Source of the DNA: Aurelia coerulea
Lineage: Eukaryota; Cnidaria; Scyphozoa; Semaeostomeae; Ulmaridae
Direction: 5' to 3'
Length of the DNA: 64,000 nt
Assembly (NCBI GenBank): GCA_039566865.1
Contig: CM076958.1
Coordinates: 5,246,501 to 5,310,500 of the forward strand
The notes beneath the pieces were generated by a model. The model saw only the letters and a program-made list of their open reading frames with translations. It searched no databases and had not been told where the DNA came from. The position numbers were made by a program, and so were the translations under genes. Shown piece by piece: positions 23,308 through 35,700 of the stretch; position 1 is the stretch's first letter; each line of letters begins with the position of its first letter.

Positions 23308-23602
23308 ACCCCCCAGTAACGACCCCGCCGGACATTAAAAATACAGCGGGGAAATTATGAAATTAAACATTTTCAACGGGGATTAGAAATATCATGGCGG
23401 GGAAAGGAAATTTTCGGCTATTATCTATGATGAAACTTGTATAATTTCTGACGGAGAAACAAAAATTTCACCGGGGAGCCAACAGAAATGACGGCGGGGA
23501 AAGTGTAACTCAAACTTAACGGGGAAGCAAATTTTCTTGGCGGGTCATCCTTCTACCTTGGCGGGGCAATGTTTCAGCGGGGTCGTTACTGAGGGGTGTC
23601 AT
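23308..23602. mobile_element. MITE with spaced CGGGG motifs
   Basis: The left end ACACCCCCCAGTAACGACCC and the inverted right end ACACCCCTCAGTAACGACCC match over about 25 bp. Both sides show CATAAT. The interior carries CGGGG at 23347, 23377, 23398, 23472, 23495, 23520, 23562 and 23578, with near-copies at 23450 and 23541, mostly 20-30 bp apart and in the same orientation. Confidence 0.75.
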
Positions 23603-23783
23603 AATAATGGGAACGTGCTGCCCTTCCGTTGTAGTCTTCTTCGAAATGCAAGTCTAGTCTGTATAGCGTAACATCTAGTCAGCTGTAGTGATTGCCATGC
23701 CTGGCCGGAGGTACTAAGATTTCAAAAGTCACAGCTTAATGCTACATTGCCCATTAATTTATGAGAAACACGCTCTCTTTTAG

Positions 23784-24130
23784 ATGCTTTAAAACAACTA
23801 CAACAAAGACCCACCTTTAAGAAACCACATTATAAGAAACTCAGACCCTGAATTTTTGAAAGAAATTAAGGAGGCATTGGCAACCAGCATACCTTGCAAG
23901 TGCCATGTCATTGTTGACGTCCATTTTCATGGACCTGAAAATGGCAACAACAAAGAGACCACAAAAGGCTGGATATTTGCAAAGAATGCCAGTTGCAAAG
24001 GCCCCTTTAATTGACGGTGGAGCTTCACTGTATATAGCAACGACAGTGAAGGTATTCTTCTGTCGATTAAATATGCTTTAAAACAAAAGATGGCAAGAAC
24101 AAGATCCGTTGCGTTACGTTGCGTTGAGTG
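23784..24130 (+). pseudogene. Unrecognised coding-like remnant with one internal stop
   Basis: One plus-strand frame reads NNYNKDPPLRNHIIRNSDPE, then FLKEIKEALATSIPCKCHVI and VDVHFHGPENGN. It continues to KGWIFAKNASCKGPFN, where a TGA falls. After it the same frame goes on with RWSFTVYSNDSEGILLSIKY to another stop. The amphipathic composition and the long frame in an AT-rich background look like a decayed exon or gene. I do not recognise the family. No start codon or clear splice signals bound it. Confidence 0.3.
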
Positions 24131-25244
24131 AAAGGTGCGGACTCCACAAAAGCTGACAAAACTTCAATAGCCAATTTCATTGAAATAGCCTCTCTCAGTC
24201 AAAAAAATAGCAGCCAGGTCATTTTCCTAAATTTAAATTCGCTTATAGCCCGAAATAAACATTCAAGAAAAGGACTTGACCGTCGAAAATAGCCCTTAAA
24301 CCGGGTGAGTACGGGCGTTTCACGAATATTGCAAGCATGCATCATTCACCAAATTCAACACACGGTCTGTCATCTTATTTCCTGAGGCTAGCTTAGCTAT
24401 GATATCAATAAAATCGATCATTTACTGTTCCAGAGTTATCTAAGACTTTCCATGGAAGCTGGTTTTTGAAGAACTCGAAAAGAGATGGTCAAATGCGGCC
24501 AAATTTTGCCAGCATTTAGTCACGAAATGATGCCACTTGCAGGATCAATCTGGCAAGAAAATATGAAAATATCTCCACGCACAAGGGACTATTTGCCATC
24601 TTTTTGCCTCCCTGAACGATCATCATGCCTGCAGTCATTGCATTTGAGCTGAAAACTTGGCAACATTTGATCAACCTCGCTAGTCCTCTAAGAAGCATTT
24701 GCAAAACAGCTTCCGAACAAAATGTCCATGTCTCTGGTGCAACATATTTGATTTGGATAAAATCGACATTTCCGTATGAAATGACATGTCGTGGTTCAAG
24801 CAGTCTGGTATACTTAAGATAAAATCTACGATTATATTAGATGTCAAATCACGTATTATATTTCTGTAAGTTGATGTAAGGCAATAGAACAATCAAAGAA
24901 CAACACTACAAGCATAATATAACTCGTAAAGACCCCAATAACGAACGCAAATCACGCTATCTACAGTGAGACACAACGGTACGAAAAGCAAAATAAAACG
25001 TGCATAAATTAAGCGCAAAGACGTTATACCCTTGCATTAAAGTAAAAATCATCGTGCCTTGGTGGTCTGCAATGATTCTTCACAACAAAAGACATCTGTC
25101 AATGGATAGGCCTAAGATGAATTCATATTCTAAGATGTGTTTATTGCCACTGGCTAACTAGCTGAAGTCATGCTTTAAGTGTTTTCCTTGACGCAGCACA
25201 AATAGACATAGAGGCTTCAGCGTGAATCCAGCTAACAGCTGAAG

Positions 25245-25288
25245 ACTCGCGTTACACTCGCGTTACACTCGCGTTAGACTCGCGTTAG
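25245..25288. repeat. 11-bp tandem repeat, four copies
   Basis: Units ACTCGCGTTAC, ACTCGCGTTAC, ACTCGCGTTAG and ACTCGCGTTAG are followed by a decayed fifth. It is CG-rich against an AT-rich background. Confidence 0.9.
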
Positions 25289-27576
25289 AATCGCATTTGC
25301 CTAATAAAATGGTGGTGCGTCACTCCGTTCAAGCGCGATCCCAGCAGCGTCCATGGAAAAAAGAGTCAAATGTGAATTTCGTTAAAGTGCATCTCATAAA
25401 AGCTACCCTTAAGATGACAATGACGCGAGCCTTAAACGACCCTCAAAATCAATGTGAGCCATAAACAACCCCCATGGTGATGTCATGGGTTTGTTCTAGC
25501 GGGTATGTTTTTGCATACAAAGCATAAAGAAACAATCTTTTTGTGGATTTCAGGGCCGCCATATCAGCTGTGGACAATATCACCCAATGATAAATGCAAG
25601 GGCGACCTCGTTCCCAGGTCCCAAACGGTCTATACGCAATCTCAACCGCTGACCGATTTGAGCCCTGGTATGTATTCCCACTTCGTGGTAATATTTGCCA
25701 CCATTATGGTTTTCTAATTTATGCAGACCCACTGTGCTCTGCCGGCTGTAATCCCCATGGAAATACCCTCTGCCCCATTGAAACTCATTGAAATACACTC
25801 ATCCGGACAGCATGTCACGCGACTCTACCAACTTGCTTTCAGAAATGACAGTTGAGAACACTTACAAAATATATCAATTTCAAGAGCTGCGAGGCTGCTT
25901 CACTTGCAGTAGGTTGCCTCGTCTAATTGTGCTTGTCCATGAATTTATCCAGCTTTCTAGTACCTTTTTTGAACATTTTGGGCGCAAAGTCGCAATCAGT
26001 TTTCTCTTTGAGACATAGCAGTTGGCGTCACATTTTCACTTCAGTAAATATTTTGTTGTTTTATTTCGATTTGTGACAACAAGGTTGCAGCTGTGGTACT
26101 GGGTCTGGACTGCAGAAGCTCAATAATAAATTGCAACAATAGTTGCAGTACAATAGGCATTTACATTGTTTAATTTTTTTCAATAATTTATTTTAAGTGG
26201 GCTGAAAGGATTTCTAGCTATTGAAAGCTAATTTAGGCCCCCTATGCATGCCGCATCCTTGCATGGGACCCCTAGTTTAATGTCCTTCCGAAGGACGGCG
26301 AAGTGAGGTGCGAGGTCAGGCCTCTGAGAAGTCAATCATTTTAGAACATTTGTGTTGTGGTATTCCAAAAATCGAGACCCAAGAAAGCCCTTTTGTAGCC
26401 TCCTCGTCATGGTTTCATTTTTCAACAGAATGTACGATAATTTAAAGCAAATATCCTTAGAGCATCAATTTACTAACGACTCAAATGTTATTCTATGTTC
26501 ATCATATTTTGAGAAGCGAGAAACCAGGTTGTTTGTCTTCAACTTTAGCTCTAACCGTCTGCCGAACCAAAAATTATCTTCAATCGATTATTTATTCCTC
26601 ACAGTTTTATGTTACCACACTCAGTTTCTAGCACGAGTGTGACACCCCTTTACTGCGAATTTCCTGAAACAATTTCTAGTTACTAGAAAGCTATTTTGCA
26701 GACATTTGATTCAAAAAAATCTCTCTCGCAGCGTCGACTTTGGGCTTCCCAATGAAAAGTTCTTCAAGAGGCTAATCTATGCGAATTGTGACGTAATTTT
26801 AAGTCTCGTTTTGCACACCCAATCATGTCTCGAATCAGACCGGCACGTACGAGGGTCAGTATCGAGGCAAGAGTAATGGCCGTTGTATCAAGGACGCAAG
26901 GGTTGATCTTTTTAGGAAAAATATTCTTCGGTAGAAATCTATCCCTCTTTGAGTCTTGACTTGTAGGAACAAAGAAGCTACCCTTTATCCTTTTCTGAAT
27001 TAACTTACGCATGCAAATGGCCTTGGCGGTGCGCTAAAAATCTTCGAATGGCATGAAACGAGACTGACTATCCCTCGTGACTTTTCAAGCATTGTAACCT
27101 GCTGCGAACATTAAGCTTGAATGCTGCAACGTGGAATATTTGCGGGTACGAAAGGTTTTAAAAGGAGAATTAAATCATTTCTGTCGCAAAAAGGCCATTT
27201 GTTTCTATAACAACCATTTTCCATACTGCACCATGCGAAAATGTTCTGTCACTTTATGAGATAAGCTGGATTTGCGCAGCATCTGCAATCTATCTGGGGG
27301 GGGGGGGGCTAAGCATAAGTGTCAGATCTTTGCAAAACTTCAAAATCAATCTTATAAAATGGTATTGTCCCATCCTTTCAACTGAATTGATCTAAGGAAA
27401 CTGTAAGTAGTTTATCATAATATAAATCATCTTTATTTGCAGAATTAGTGTGGTCAAAATTTCTGCTAGTTTTGAAGTTGTGACGTTATCAAATTGCTAA
27501 ATCATAAACAGCAATAGCTACCTTTCTTGCTACCATCTGTAGCCCTTTCAAAATTGAGCATTCTTGCATACACCTT

Positions 27577-27741
27577 TTAGCTATTCTACGAAAGAGCCTG
27601 GATCGAGAGGTATTTTTGTACGAGAGTTTCAACTGAGCGTCGATAGAGCTAAGAGCTTCTATTGTATTGCGCACATTCGAAAACTCTACAAAATGTATAC
27701 AAATATCGTTCGATTCCGCTTCTTCTTAGAATAGCAAAAAT
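27577..27741. repeat. Inverted-repeat element, CCTTTTAG family
   Basis: The left arm ACCTTTTAGCTATTCTACGA pairs imperfectly with the right arm near 27726-27741, and the inner segments GATCGAGAGGTATTTTTGTA and ATACAAATATCGTTCGATTC pair. The second copy is at 51449-51619. Confidence 0.6.
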
Positions 27742-30439
27742 TATATTTGTCATGTTGATTTTCCTCTATCGGTATAGAATTTATGGTGTTTTCAATGTTT
27801 GCCAAAGCTTTAGATACCTCCAGTCGAATATCCTTTCTTTGACATAAAACAATGCAATACCAAAAATAATGATATAAAAATTCTCTCTCTGGGACTATAG
27901 TAAATTAAACAAAGTTCGCTTCGACCAATTCAGTTGAAAGAATGGAGCAATAACATTTAAACATTTAATTTGAAAGTTTTGCAAAGATTCACTGCCCATG
28001 CTGGAGGGCTATGTATTTAGGATAGATCACAATATTACCACGACTGTCCAAACACCTTAAATTATAACTTCAATGAATCGGGATGCTCGACTAAGCGCAG
28101 TTCTACTGCGGTGGTAGCCCGTGTAGAAGCACACTTGGATGAACGTTGTTAATGCAGTGAATGTATAGTTCTACAAAACCCCTGCAACTCAACCATTACT
28201 ATATATTACGACTATAACCTGTCCAGCACAAACCCTAATTCAATCAGAGTTAATAAACGCTCAAGTCAATTTACCCTACTACTCATTGTTGGCTATTGGA
28301 TGACTCTAAGGCTACGTTATTATTACTCCTAGTCGGTTATTGTATGCTTCTACATCTAATTATAACGCCTCGACCAAAGTTAATTCCAGGTAAAATCGGC
28401 GAATGCGCAAAATCACTCACAGAGCAAACAGTTTAATTTTTGCGCAACTTCGTACCTGGAAACACTTTGGTACGGACTGCAGATTGATCAGCATTTCAAA
28501 ATATGATAATCCATTTTTATTCTAACTAAAAACTACAATGTCATGTTCATTCCATTGGACCATCCAGTACAGTTTCCCCGGAGTGTCTCCTACCTACACT
28601 ATTTATCTTTTTTGACACATTTTGTGACATTTTCTGATACACCTCTCTCATTTAATATGCTCCAACTTCGCACTTGTTAACCATCGACCTTTGAAACTTT
28701 CTCTGTGCACGGAGATACCTCCGATTTGTCCATTTCTGATTGATCTCGATGCCGTAGAATACTTGACTGTTCTTAGGAGCAGAACCACCTCTGTCCACCA
28801 TGGAACGTCTGCTCATCACCCACACCCTTACTGGAATAGCTCGCACTATCATTATTCACCGTCTTCTAAAATTAACGCAAATTCCACTTATCCAACGACA
28901 AGTGTTCTATTTACAATATCTCATAGCTCAAACTTTCCTGTGTCATACACAGTCTGGACTTCGGCAAGAGGCTCTTGCAGTCTTCTGTCTGTCGCTACAT
29001 CGACCACACCAAAGGTGGCCAATTAATCACTGCCTCACCACCACAATCGAAACTTATCAGCGTAAGGTCACAATTATTGCAATCCTCTCTATTTGAAGCA
29101 CACGGTTCGAAATCGTCAATTTTCAAAAATCAGCATTCTTCACGTAATAATAGTAATAATAATAAATTCAAATTATAGGACAACGAAATGATTTCAAAAA
29201 TAAAATCGAAAACGCAACAACGAATTTCTACAACCTCCTGCAAAAATCTCTGCAACAACGCAAGACCTAAAAATCTGTTGTCCGCAAAACTTTACCATGA
29301 ATAAAATGACTTCATTCGAATCAATCAATCATCTTGCTATGTAAAGTCCAAGCATCCTGTCATTTCAAACAAAATGACTGGATCAATGCACGAAAACCCC
29401 ATATTTTCATGAAAATGCAAATTCCAAAGAAGTAAAGCCATAGCTATAAAAATAACATAATACTCTGGTTTTGTTGACTTTCTCTCTCTCTGTCATCTCC
29501 AGTCGCTTATAGCTAATCTTTCAAAGTTTGGGTGTGCATTCCTATAATGAAGAAATAACGGTAATCAATATACGATACTGGTTGCAGCAAATTTCATTGT
29601 AGCTGATCTACCTGGTGCAGTTCAGGCTTTTGAAAATCGCCGTACCTCGACTACAAGATAGATTTGAATGAATCAAATGCAATTCTTGTTCCACTTTTAT
29701 GAGCAAAGAAAAGATAGCCCAATTGTACTTTACAAAATCTGTTTTACCGAGAAATGGCTGAAGAAGGGCCTACAGCACTCGATCAAATAGCGAGGAAGTT
29801 CTCACACAAAAAAGGTGCAATGGCATTTAATCTCTCTCAAGAGCTATGGGAAACGAATTTTCAAAACAAATACGAAAAATTTTCGATCCCATGGAAACAT
29901 ATAAGGATAAGACATCCGATATCCGTGAAAAACTGTACTTTTGTATTGTTCAGTGTAAGAAGTCTATTTACGATTTGATCAAGCGTTTTAGGCCCTATAT
30001 CAGGCATCTTATAAACAAGGGATTTTCGTAAAGTCAAATTTAGTTATATTTGCAGTACTCAAAAACACAAGAAAACTCAGAAAAATATTTCAGTCATTCT
30101 GCTTTAAACCAAAATTCGATTGATTGAAATCCATCCAGTACACACTAGGTACAACAACTTTTGAATGAAATTCTTTTGGCCCATCCGTTACCTTACTAAT
30201 ATCTGTGCCTAAGAGTTTGAAATTCATCTGTCACTGCACCCCGCAATATGGCATTGGAGAATTCAGAGTGACATGTAAGTTAATATCTAACACCATTGCT
30301 CGCTCCTTCAACTGACCGCAAAGGTCTATTTAGCGTCCTTGATAGGGATGGGGCTCCTATGTGTAAATAAGGTTTTATAGTTTGATTTGATTAATAACTT
30401 TTTATTTACATTATTTTTTAAATTGTAATTATTGTTTTA

Positions 30440-30530
30440 TCGGAGGGCCCCTTGAAAACCAGCTTCTGCTGAAGGGCAACCCTCCTTAAACGAATTAAAT
30501 ATGAAATATGAAAAAATATTAATATGAAAT
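30440..30530 (+). repeat. LINE 3'-end fragment with A-rich tail repeats
   Basis: The motif CTGCTGAAGGGCAACCCTCC is followed by repeats of AAATATGAA. The same motif ends the LINE remnant at 33245-33930, so this is the 3' end of the same family. Confidence 0.6.
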
Positions 30531-31444
30531 ATGAAAATATCCATAAACTCAAATGACAAGCTTATAAACAGTAGCTCTTTAGGTCTTTTAACAAATATAT
30601 TGTAAAATCGACATACAATGTGTCGAGTCAAATACACAAATTCAACGCTGATTTAATCCCTAGGCGGCGTATTAGATATTGGGGCTGAATAAAGCTTTTA
30701 CAGTGCATCATTTATTTAGAAGTTCGTCTGTTCGTCGAGCCTATCATCTGATCGAGTTACTGAGAAATTACAGGGTTTCTGTGATACTATGGTCATCTGG
30801 CCTAGCTGCGTTCATTTTAGTGTCGGACAGTTCTTGCCATCAAAATCATTTTGCCCAATATTTCAAGTTCTGAGTTCATTGCAAGGACCATTCAAAAATC
30901 CATTTGAGATTGCTTAACCGATTTTAATCGCTAATGTTTTAACCTCTCCACCCCTCCTTAATGTATTTGTGTTTCAAGATGTGACGAAACACAATCCTCG
31001 CTGACCAAATTGAAGCAAACAAATATGCTATCTTGGTATTGCTCCAGTCCCTTCTTCAATATTGGAATGGATCAGAAGCTGGCATAAATAATGGATTTAG
31101 AAGCTGGAGTACATCTATATAAAAAGATTCACAACGTTGAAATTGGGGATGAGGTTTCCGTATCGAAAAAAGCTAGAGTTTCAGTCGCAAAAGAGTTTTA
31201 GGGTAGAAATAAGTTTCATTATCTCCTACAAAGTATTTCAGCAAGAATTACAGTTTATTCGTAGCTGCTTAGAGACTAATCCTTCCAGTGGGTTACAGAA
31301 GCTTGTCAACAACTATCTTTTAAAAATTCAAAAGAAGTAAGATCAACAAATTCCTTCAGCGAGAAGTTTAATAGTTCTGGGTAACTTAAAGTAAACAAGC
31401 TTCTTTCGAAAAGACGACTTAGTAGTATTTGATATAAGTTGTTT

Positions 31445-31620
31445 GTTTGTACGTGCGGCTACAATAAACGATAAATACACAAAATATCTTTAAATGAGTT
31501 GATAGCCTAGAGCTTAATATACTAAACGTTTCGGGCTTAACCCTTCATCAGTAGTAACGAAAAGAGGGTACGTTAGTAGTATTTGGTAGGCGAAATCACA
31601 CAGAGTTTTCACCATTCTTC
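31445..31620 (-). repeat. Retroelement remnant with hammerhead-like core
   Basis: On the minus strand the segment 31551-31528 reads CTGATGA, then A, a GGG/CCC hairpin with loop TTAAG, then GAAAC. This is the order of the conserved core of type I hammerhead ribozymes, which occur in Penelope-like elements. One extra base separates CTGATGA from the stem. Stems I and III are not clearly formed here. Confidence 0.4.
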
Positions 31621-32034
31621 TCAAAATAAAAAGGTTATTGTGAAGATGGATTTTAGAATTTCGCAGAGAAACAAACGAAACACTCATATGTTGTAAAATT
31701 ACGGAGATATCGGTGAATTTTTAGAAGTAGATATTTTGTGGACCCAACCATAAAACTTGCGCAAAACACAATGGACACGTGCCCGAAACAATATAGATTA
31801 CAGAGATAACAGGCTTGCTTACGGTTATGTGACCCAGCCCCTTTCAATCAATGGATCGGTCGTCACTTCTAGCCCATTTTATGTCCCCACTACCACATCA
31901 AGCCTGCCAATAAACGTATTCCTTGGAATGGCCGTAAGGGATTCCAAAAAAGCCCCATGTGCCTATCAATCGACTACGCCGAGCGACCCTCAGGCGTCTA
32001 TAAAATTTAAAAAAAACTCACCTTGGGGAGAAAG

Positions 32035-32745
32035 TCATTTCTCTTCCGCTTGATTTTCTCCTTGATCTTTCTTGTTGTTATTTTGCTCGACTATGCTTTG
32101 TTCTACTTTACTCTCTTCAACTTTATTTTGCTCGATGTTATTTTGTTCGCTTTTTGTTTGTTCCTCATCAGCTGCACTGGCATTTAAACTCTCTGCAACA
32201 ATGCCCTCAGTTTGCTTCTGTGTCTGCGGGGATGCACCAGTTCCCTTTACATTATTCTTAATATTTCTGTTTTGCCCTTGAACAGCTGGTTGGGCTGTTG
32301 TCCGTGGTTTAGTAGGTGGTGATCTTACAGGTCCTTGTTGAGTATTAATATTAGCACTAGATTTTGATGCGTATGATTCCTTAACGCTCGAACCTGCCTG
32401 TCCACTATATGAATTACTCCTAGTACTGGCACTGGACGATTTCATACTACTCTTTATACTGGAATCTGACGAAATTCGTGAGTCTCGTGGCTGTCTTTGT
32501 GGTTTAGGTGACAAATTGGATTTATCCGAAGCGTCTGAGTCTCTTCTGTGATTTTCCTTCTCATCCTGGTTCGTCCTTTTATTAATTTTCTGTCCGATCT
32601 GATTTTCCTCCGCTTTATTGGATGTTTTTCGCACTTCCTTTCCATTAGATGTCTCTGTTGGAGATTTTGGTGCGGATGTGACTTTGAGAATGGGTTTTTG
32701 TGCCATTTGAGCATAACTTGGTCGTGAGAATTGATTGCTTTCCTG
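32035..32745 (-). CDS. LARP4: LARP4 last exon
   Basis: The acceptor, read on the minus strand, is TTTTTCACAGCAG, a tandem NAGNAG, so the exon starts at 32745 or 32742. It encodes QESNQFSRPSYAQMAQKPIL, matching the SYAEV-QKP motif of LARP4 proteins. Next comes a long Lys/Ser/Asn-rich low-complexity region. Near the end are repeated E-Q-N, V-E-Q and I-E-Q units, then AEEK and TGA (32037-32035). Confidence 0.92.
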   Translation of the reverse strand, partial: QESNQFSRPSYAQMAQKPILKVTSAPKSPTETSNGKEVRKTSNKAEENQIGQKINKRTNQDEKENHRRDSDASDKSNLSPKPQRQPRDSRISSDSSIKSSMKSSSASTRSNSYSGQAGSSVKESYASKSSANINTQQGPVRSPPTKPRTTAQPAVQGQNRNIKNNVKGTGASPQTQKQTEGIVAESLNASAADEEQTKSEQNNIEQNKVEESKVEQSIVEQNNNKKDQGENQAEEK

Positions 32746-35700
32746 CTGTGAAAAAGAAATGAAAATTGGCGAAATTCAACATTGAATGACAGTGGATAAA
32801 TTCAAACCAAGAGTATTAGAAGTGACAATATGGTTCTACAAGCAAATTTTCTAAGGACAAACTCTATAGGATCCGAAGGTCTGTCTTTGCATGACCGGTT
32901 TCTTTTACCATAATCTGTTCTATTGCAGTAAAGAAGACTGCATGAAGACTTATGGTCACGAGATGTGTTCTGTCTTAGATTATCGACAATTTCACTAGTG
33001 GCTTAGAAATCATAACAGTCCTGCTTTCACTAAACACAGACATGTTATGTGCGTTTGTCACTGCTAAAAATGAATTGTTTTGATGACTTATGAATAATGT
33101 ATAAGAACTATTATAAAATATTCAAGAGAAATCAAGATACTGTGCAAAACAAACAGAATTCTTCTTGTCCCTCTATATCAAGGCATTTTAGCAGTTAAGC
33201 GTTACATTAAAAATCCATATACAAGAAACTGCGGGTTAAGGCTGGAAAGAACAAATCAAGGCAATTTCTACCAGGGTATCTAGGGCTGCTGGCTTTCTAA
33301 AACATGCAAAGACTTTTTTGCCAAAAGAAAGTCTGAAGACTCTCTACACAGGCATTGTTGAGCCCCACCCTTGATACTGCTGTTCTGTTTGGGGTTGTGC
33401 TGGTTCTACAGAAAATAACCAGGTGCAAAAGCTTCAAAACTGTGCTGCTAGAATCAGCTTTGATAGCCGAAGCAGACCTTTTATCGAAGGGTTGGGTTGG
33501 AAGACAATTGAAATGAGTATAGAATTATGATATTTTAGTCTCCCAAAGAGTTGGCTCCACAATACCTGTGTAACCATTCACCAAAATTCACAATGCCCTC
33601 CCTTAATCTCTGTAATACAGAGACTGTCTTAAGGTTAGTAAAGAAAAACAAAGCAAATGGGCAGAAATGTTGTTCTTTCCAGAGAGCTACCCTGTAGAAT
33701 AGCCTTCCAGCTGATTTAAAGAAGGCGTCCTCCCTTAAAGGTTTTAAAAATTCTATCAAGGGTTGAACTTTTCTTTTATTGTAAATATTGTGTAACTATT
33801 GTCAATAGATTTTTAGCTTTAAGGTTTTGTATAAATGTAGGCTTAAATTTATTGTATATTGTAACTAAATTCTTTATTGGAGAGCCCCTGGACAGCTTTT
33901 GCTGAAGGGCAACCCTTTCTAAATTAATTAAATGAATTGAAAAAATGAAGAGCCTCCAAGTTGATTGTTGGTCAATTAAGCACCTCATATATAAGCATAT
34001 AAAATATACAGGAAGCATTGCAGCCTAGACATAAAATCACAGATTCTCTTTATGCATGTTTCACTGCAAATCATAGAATCTTAGCAAGACCATGCATGCG
34101 GATTCAAATTTTTGGGGATTTGTATTTTGAAAAGTATGTTGTCAGCCAACAGTAGTGGCTCTCATCTGGTGATTTCTACGATCATCGTATGGTAGTCGAC
34201 ATGTCTTTCAGTTCAGTAATGAAAATCAGCAACAGAGAGAAAACAACATCAGTCAAGTTAATCTAAGAAAACTAATTCGATTTTCCAAGGGCCAAGGGTT
34301 ACATTGAAAGCGTGATGAAAGAATAGTGACAACTCAATGGATGAATAGAAAACGAAAAAGGAAAGAAACCGGACTTACCACTAGTGGTGGTGTTTTGCAA
34401 AGTGGTGGAGATGATGATACTTGACCATTTTCTGATATTTCACTGTTAAATAAAGAAAATGTATCGGTAAATTTCTGGCCAGATATACTACCAATATGTC
34501 TACGATATGAATAAGGAGGCGGCATTGCAGTCTGGAAAAGTACATCCCTTGCAATTATAAATTCTAAGCAGAGAACGAAACGGGTGCAGTTAACTGTCGT
34601 CTGTCGTATGAGGCAAGCGGCATTGTAGTCTGTAAAAGTACATCCCTTGCAATTATAAATTCTAAGCAGAGAACGAAACGGTTGCAGTTTACTGTCGTAT
34701 GAGGCAAGCGGAGTACTAATATGTTCAGTTCCCTGAAAAACTGGCTTGACACAATGAAAAACAGAGTCCACAAAAAGTCACAGCTCCATGGCTGTGAGCA
34801 GGAGGCAACTTTTTCTGGTCAATGTCATATTTGAGGTTAGCTCTTTTGAATGGTATCTATTTTGCATTATTTTGGAAAATAATCGTAGTTCTATGACCAA
34901 AAGTTTTACTCTACATAGTTTTAAGTTGTATTTTAATGTGGCAAATTGATACATACAGACATACACTTTCACAAATATAATTCCTGAGTAAGCACGGACT
35001 GTTTTCTGGAGAAAAATCTGCGGTTATGCACAGGATATCAATCACGAGACGAACTAAACAGGTGTCATTTTTGAGATAATAATTTCACACAAACGAAAAC
35101 TACAAAAGCAAGAGAAAAGAAGGAATGATGCATAGAATGTCATTTTAAAAACAGACACCTCGTTAGACGCAAGATTACTTGTGTGCTGATCAATTAGTAT
35201 TGTTTGATAACATCTGATCTAAAATGCCGAAATATCACTTATGCATAGCTTGGCAACATGCGGTGAAAGATTGGCAGGTAATCTACAGCAATGAGAATAT
35301 GCCATCAGCTTTGGTTCATATACTTCAGGTTCTGCAGCAACTGACTTCCACTGCTTTCAGGGCAATAATCCCTTGATCAAATGCATCTAATATTAATAGG
35401 TCGACATTAACGTTCGATCTGAAAAATTTCTGGGTATAATCATGAAATCTCGCTTATTAATCAAGCAAATTCATTTAGTCATGTTGTGAGCATCTGCAGG
35501 TGCAAGCAGGTTTTCGGCACTCTTTGCTTGGTTTTGGTGCAGATTTGTGTAATGAGATATTTGTGATAATCCAAACCTGAAAACTGCTACTTCAACGGGT
35601 TACAGACCTGCTATCAACGCTGTGTGCAGAAAGGCTTATACAAAGACATTCAATCACAGTGACACCTCCATCAAACCCACTGGATCTGTATTTACTGCAC

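Larger units (their letters stand above)
24131..31444. other. Intergenic, mostly featureless
   Basis: It holds an 11-bp tandem repeat (25245-25288), a G13 tract (27296-27308), a CCTTTTAG-type inverted-repeat element (27577-27741) and a LINE 3' tail at about 30440-30530. Overlapping open frames at 28691-29096 and single frames at 26352-26642 and 26764-27012 have no recognised similarity. Confidence 0.5.

Noticed and set aside
24516..24842. About 106-codon minus-strand frame and a 65-codon plus-strand frame
   Set aside because: Both strands look equally protein-like and neither matches a known family; likely chance.
28652..29178. Several overlapping open frames on both strands, up to 111 codons
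   Set aside because: Frames on opposite strands and in different phases are equally open, none has recognisable motifs or splice signals, so no gene is called.
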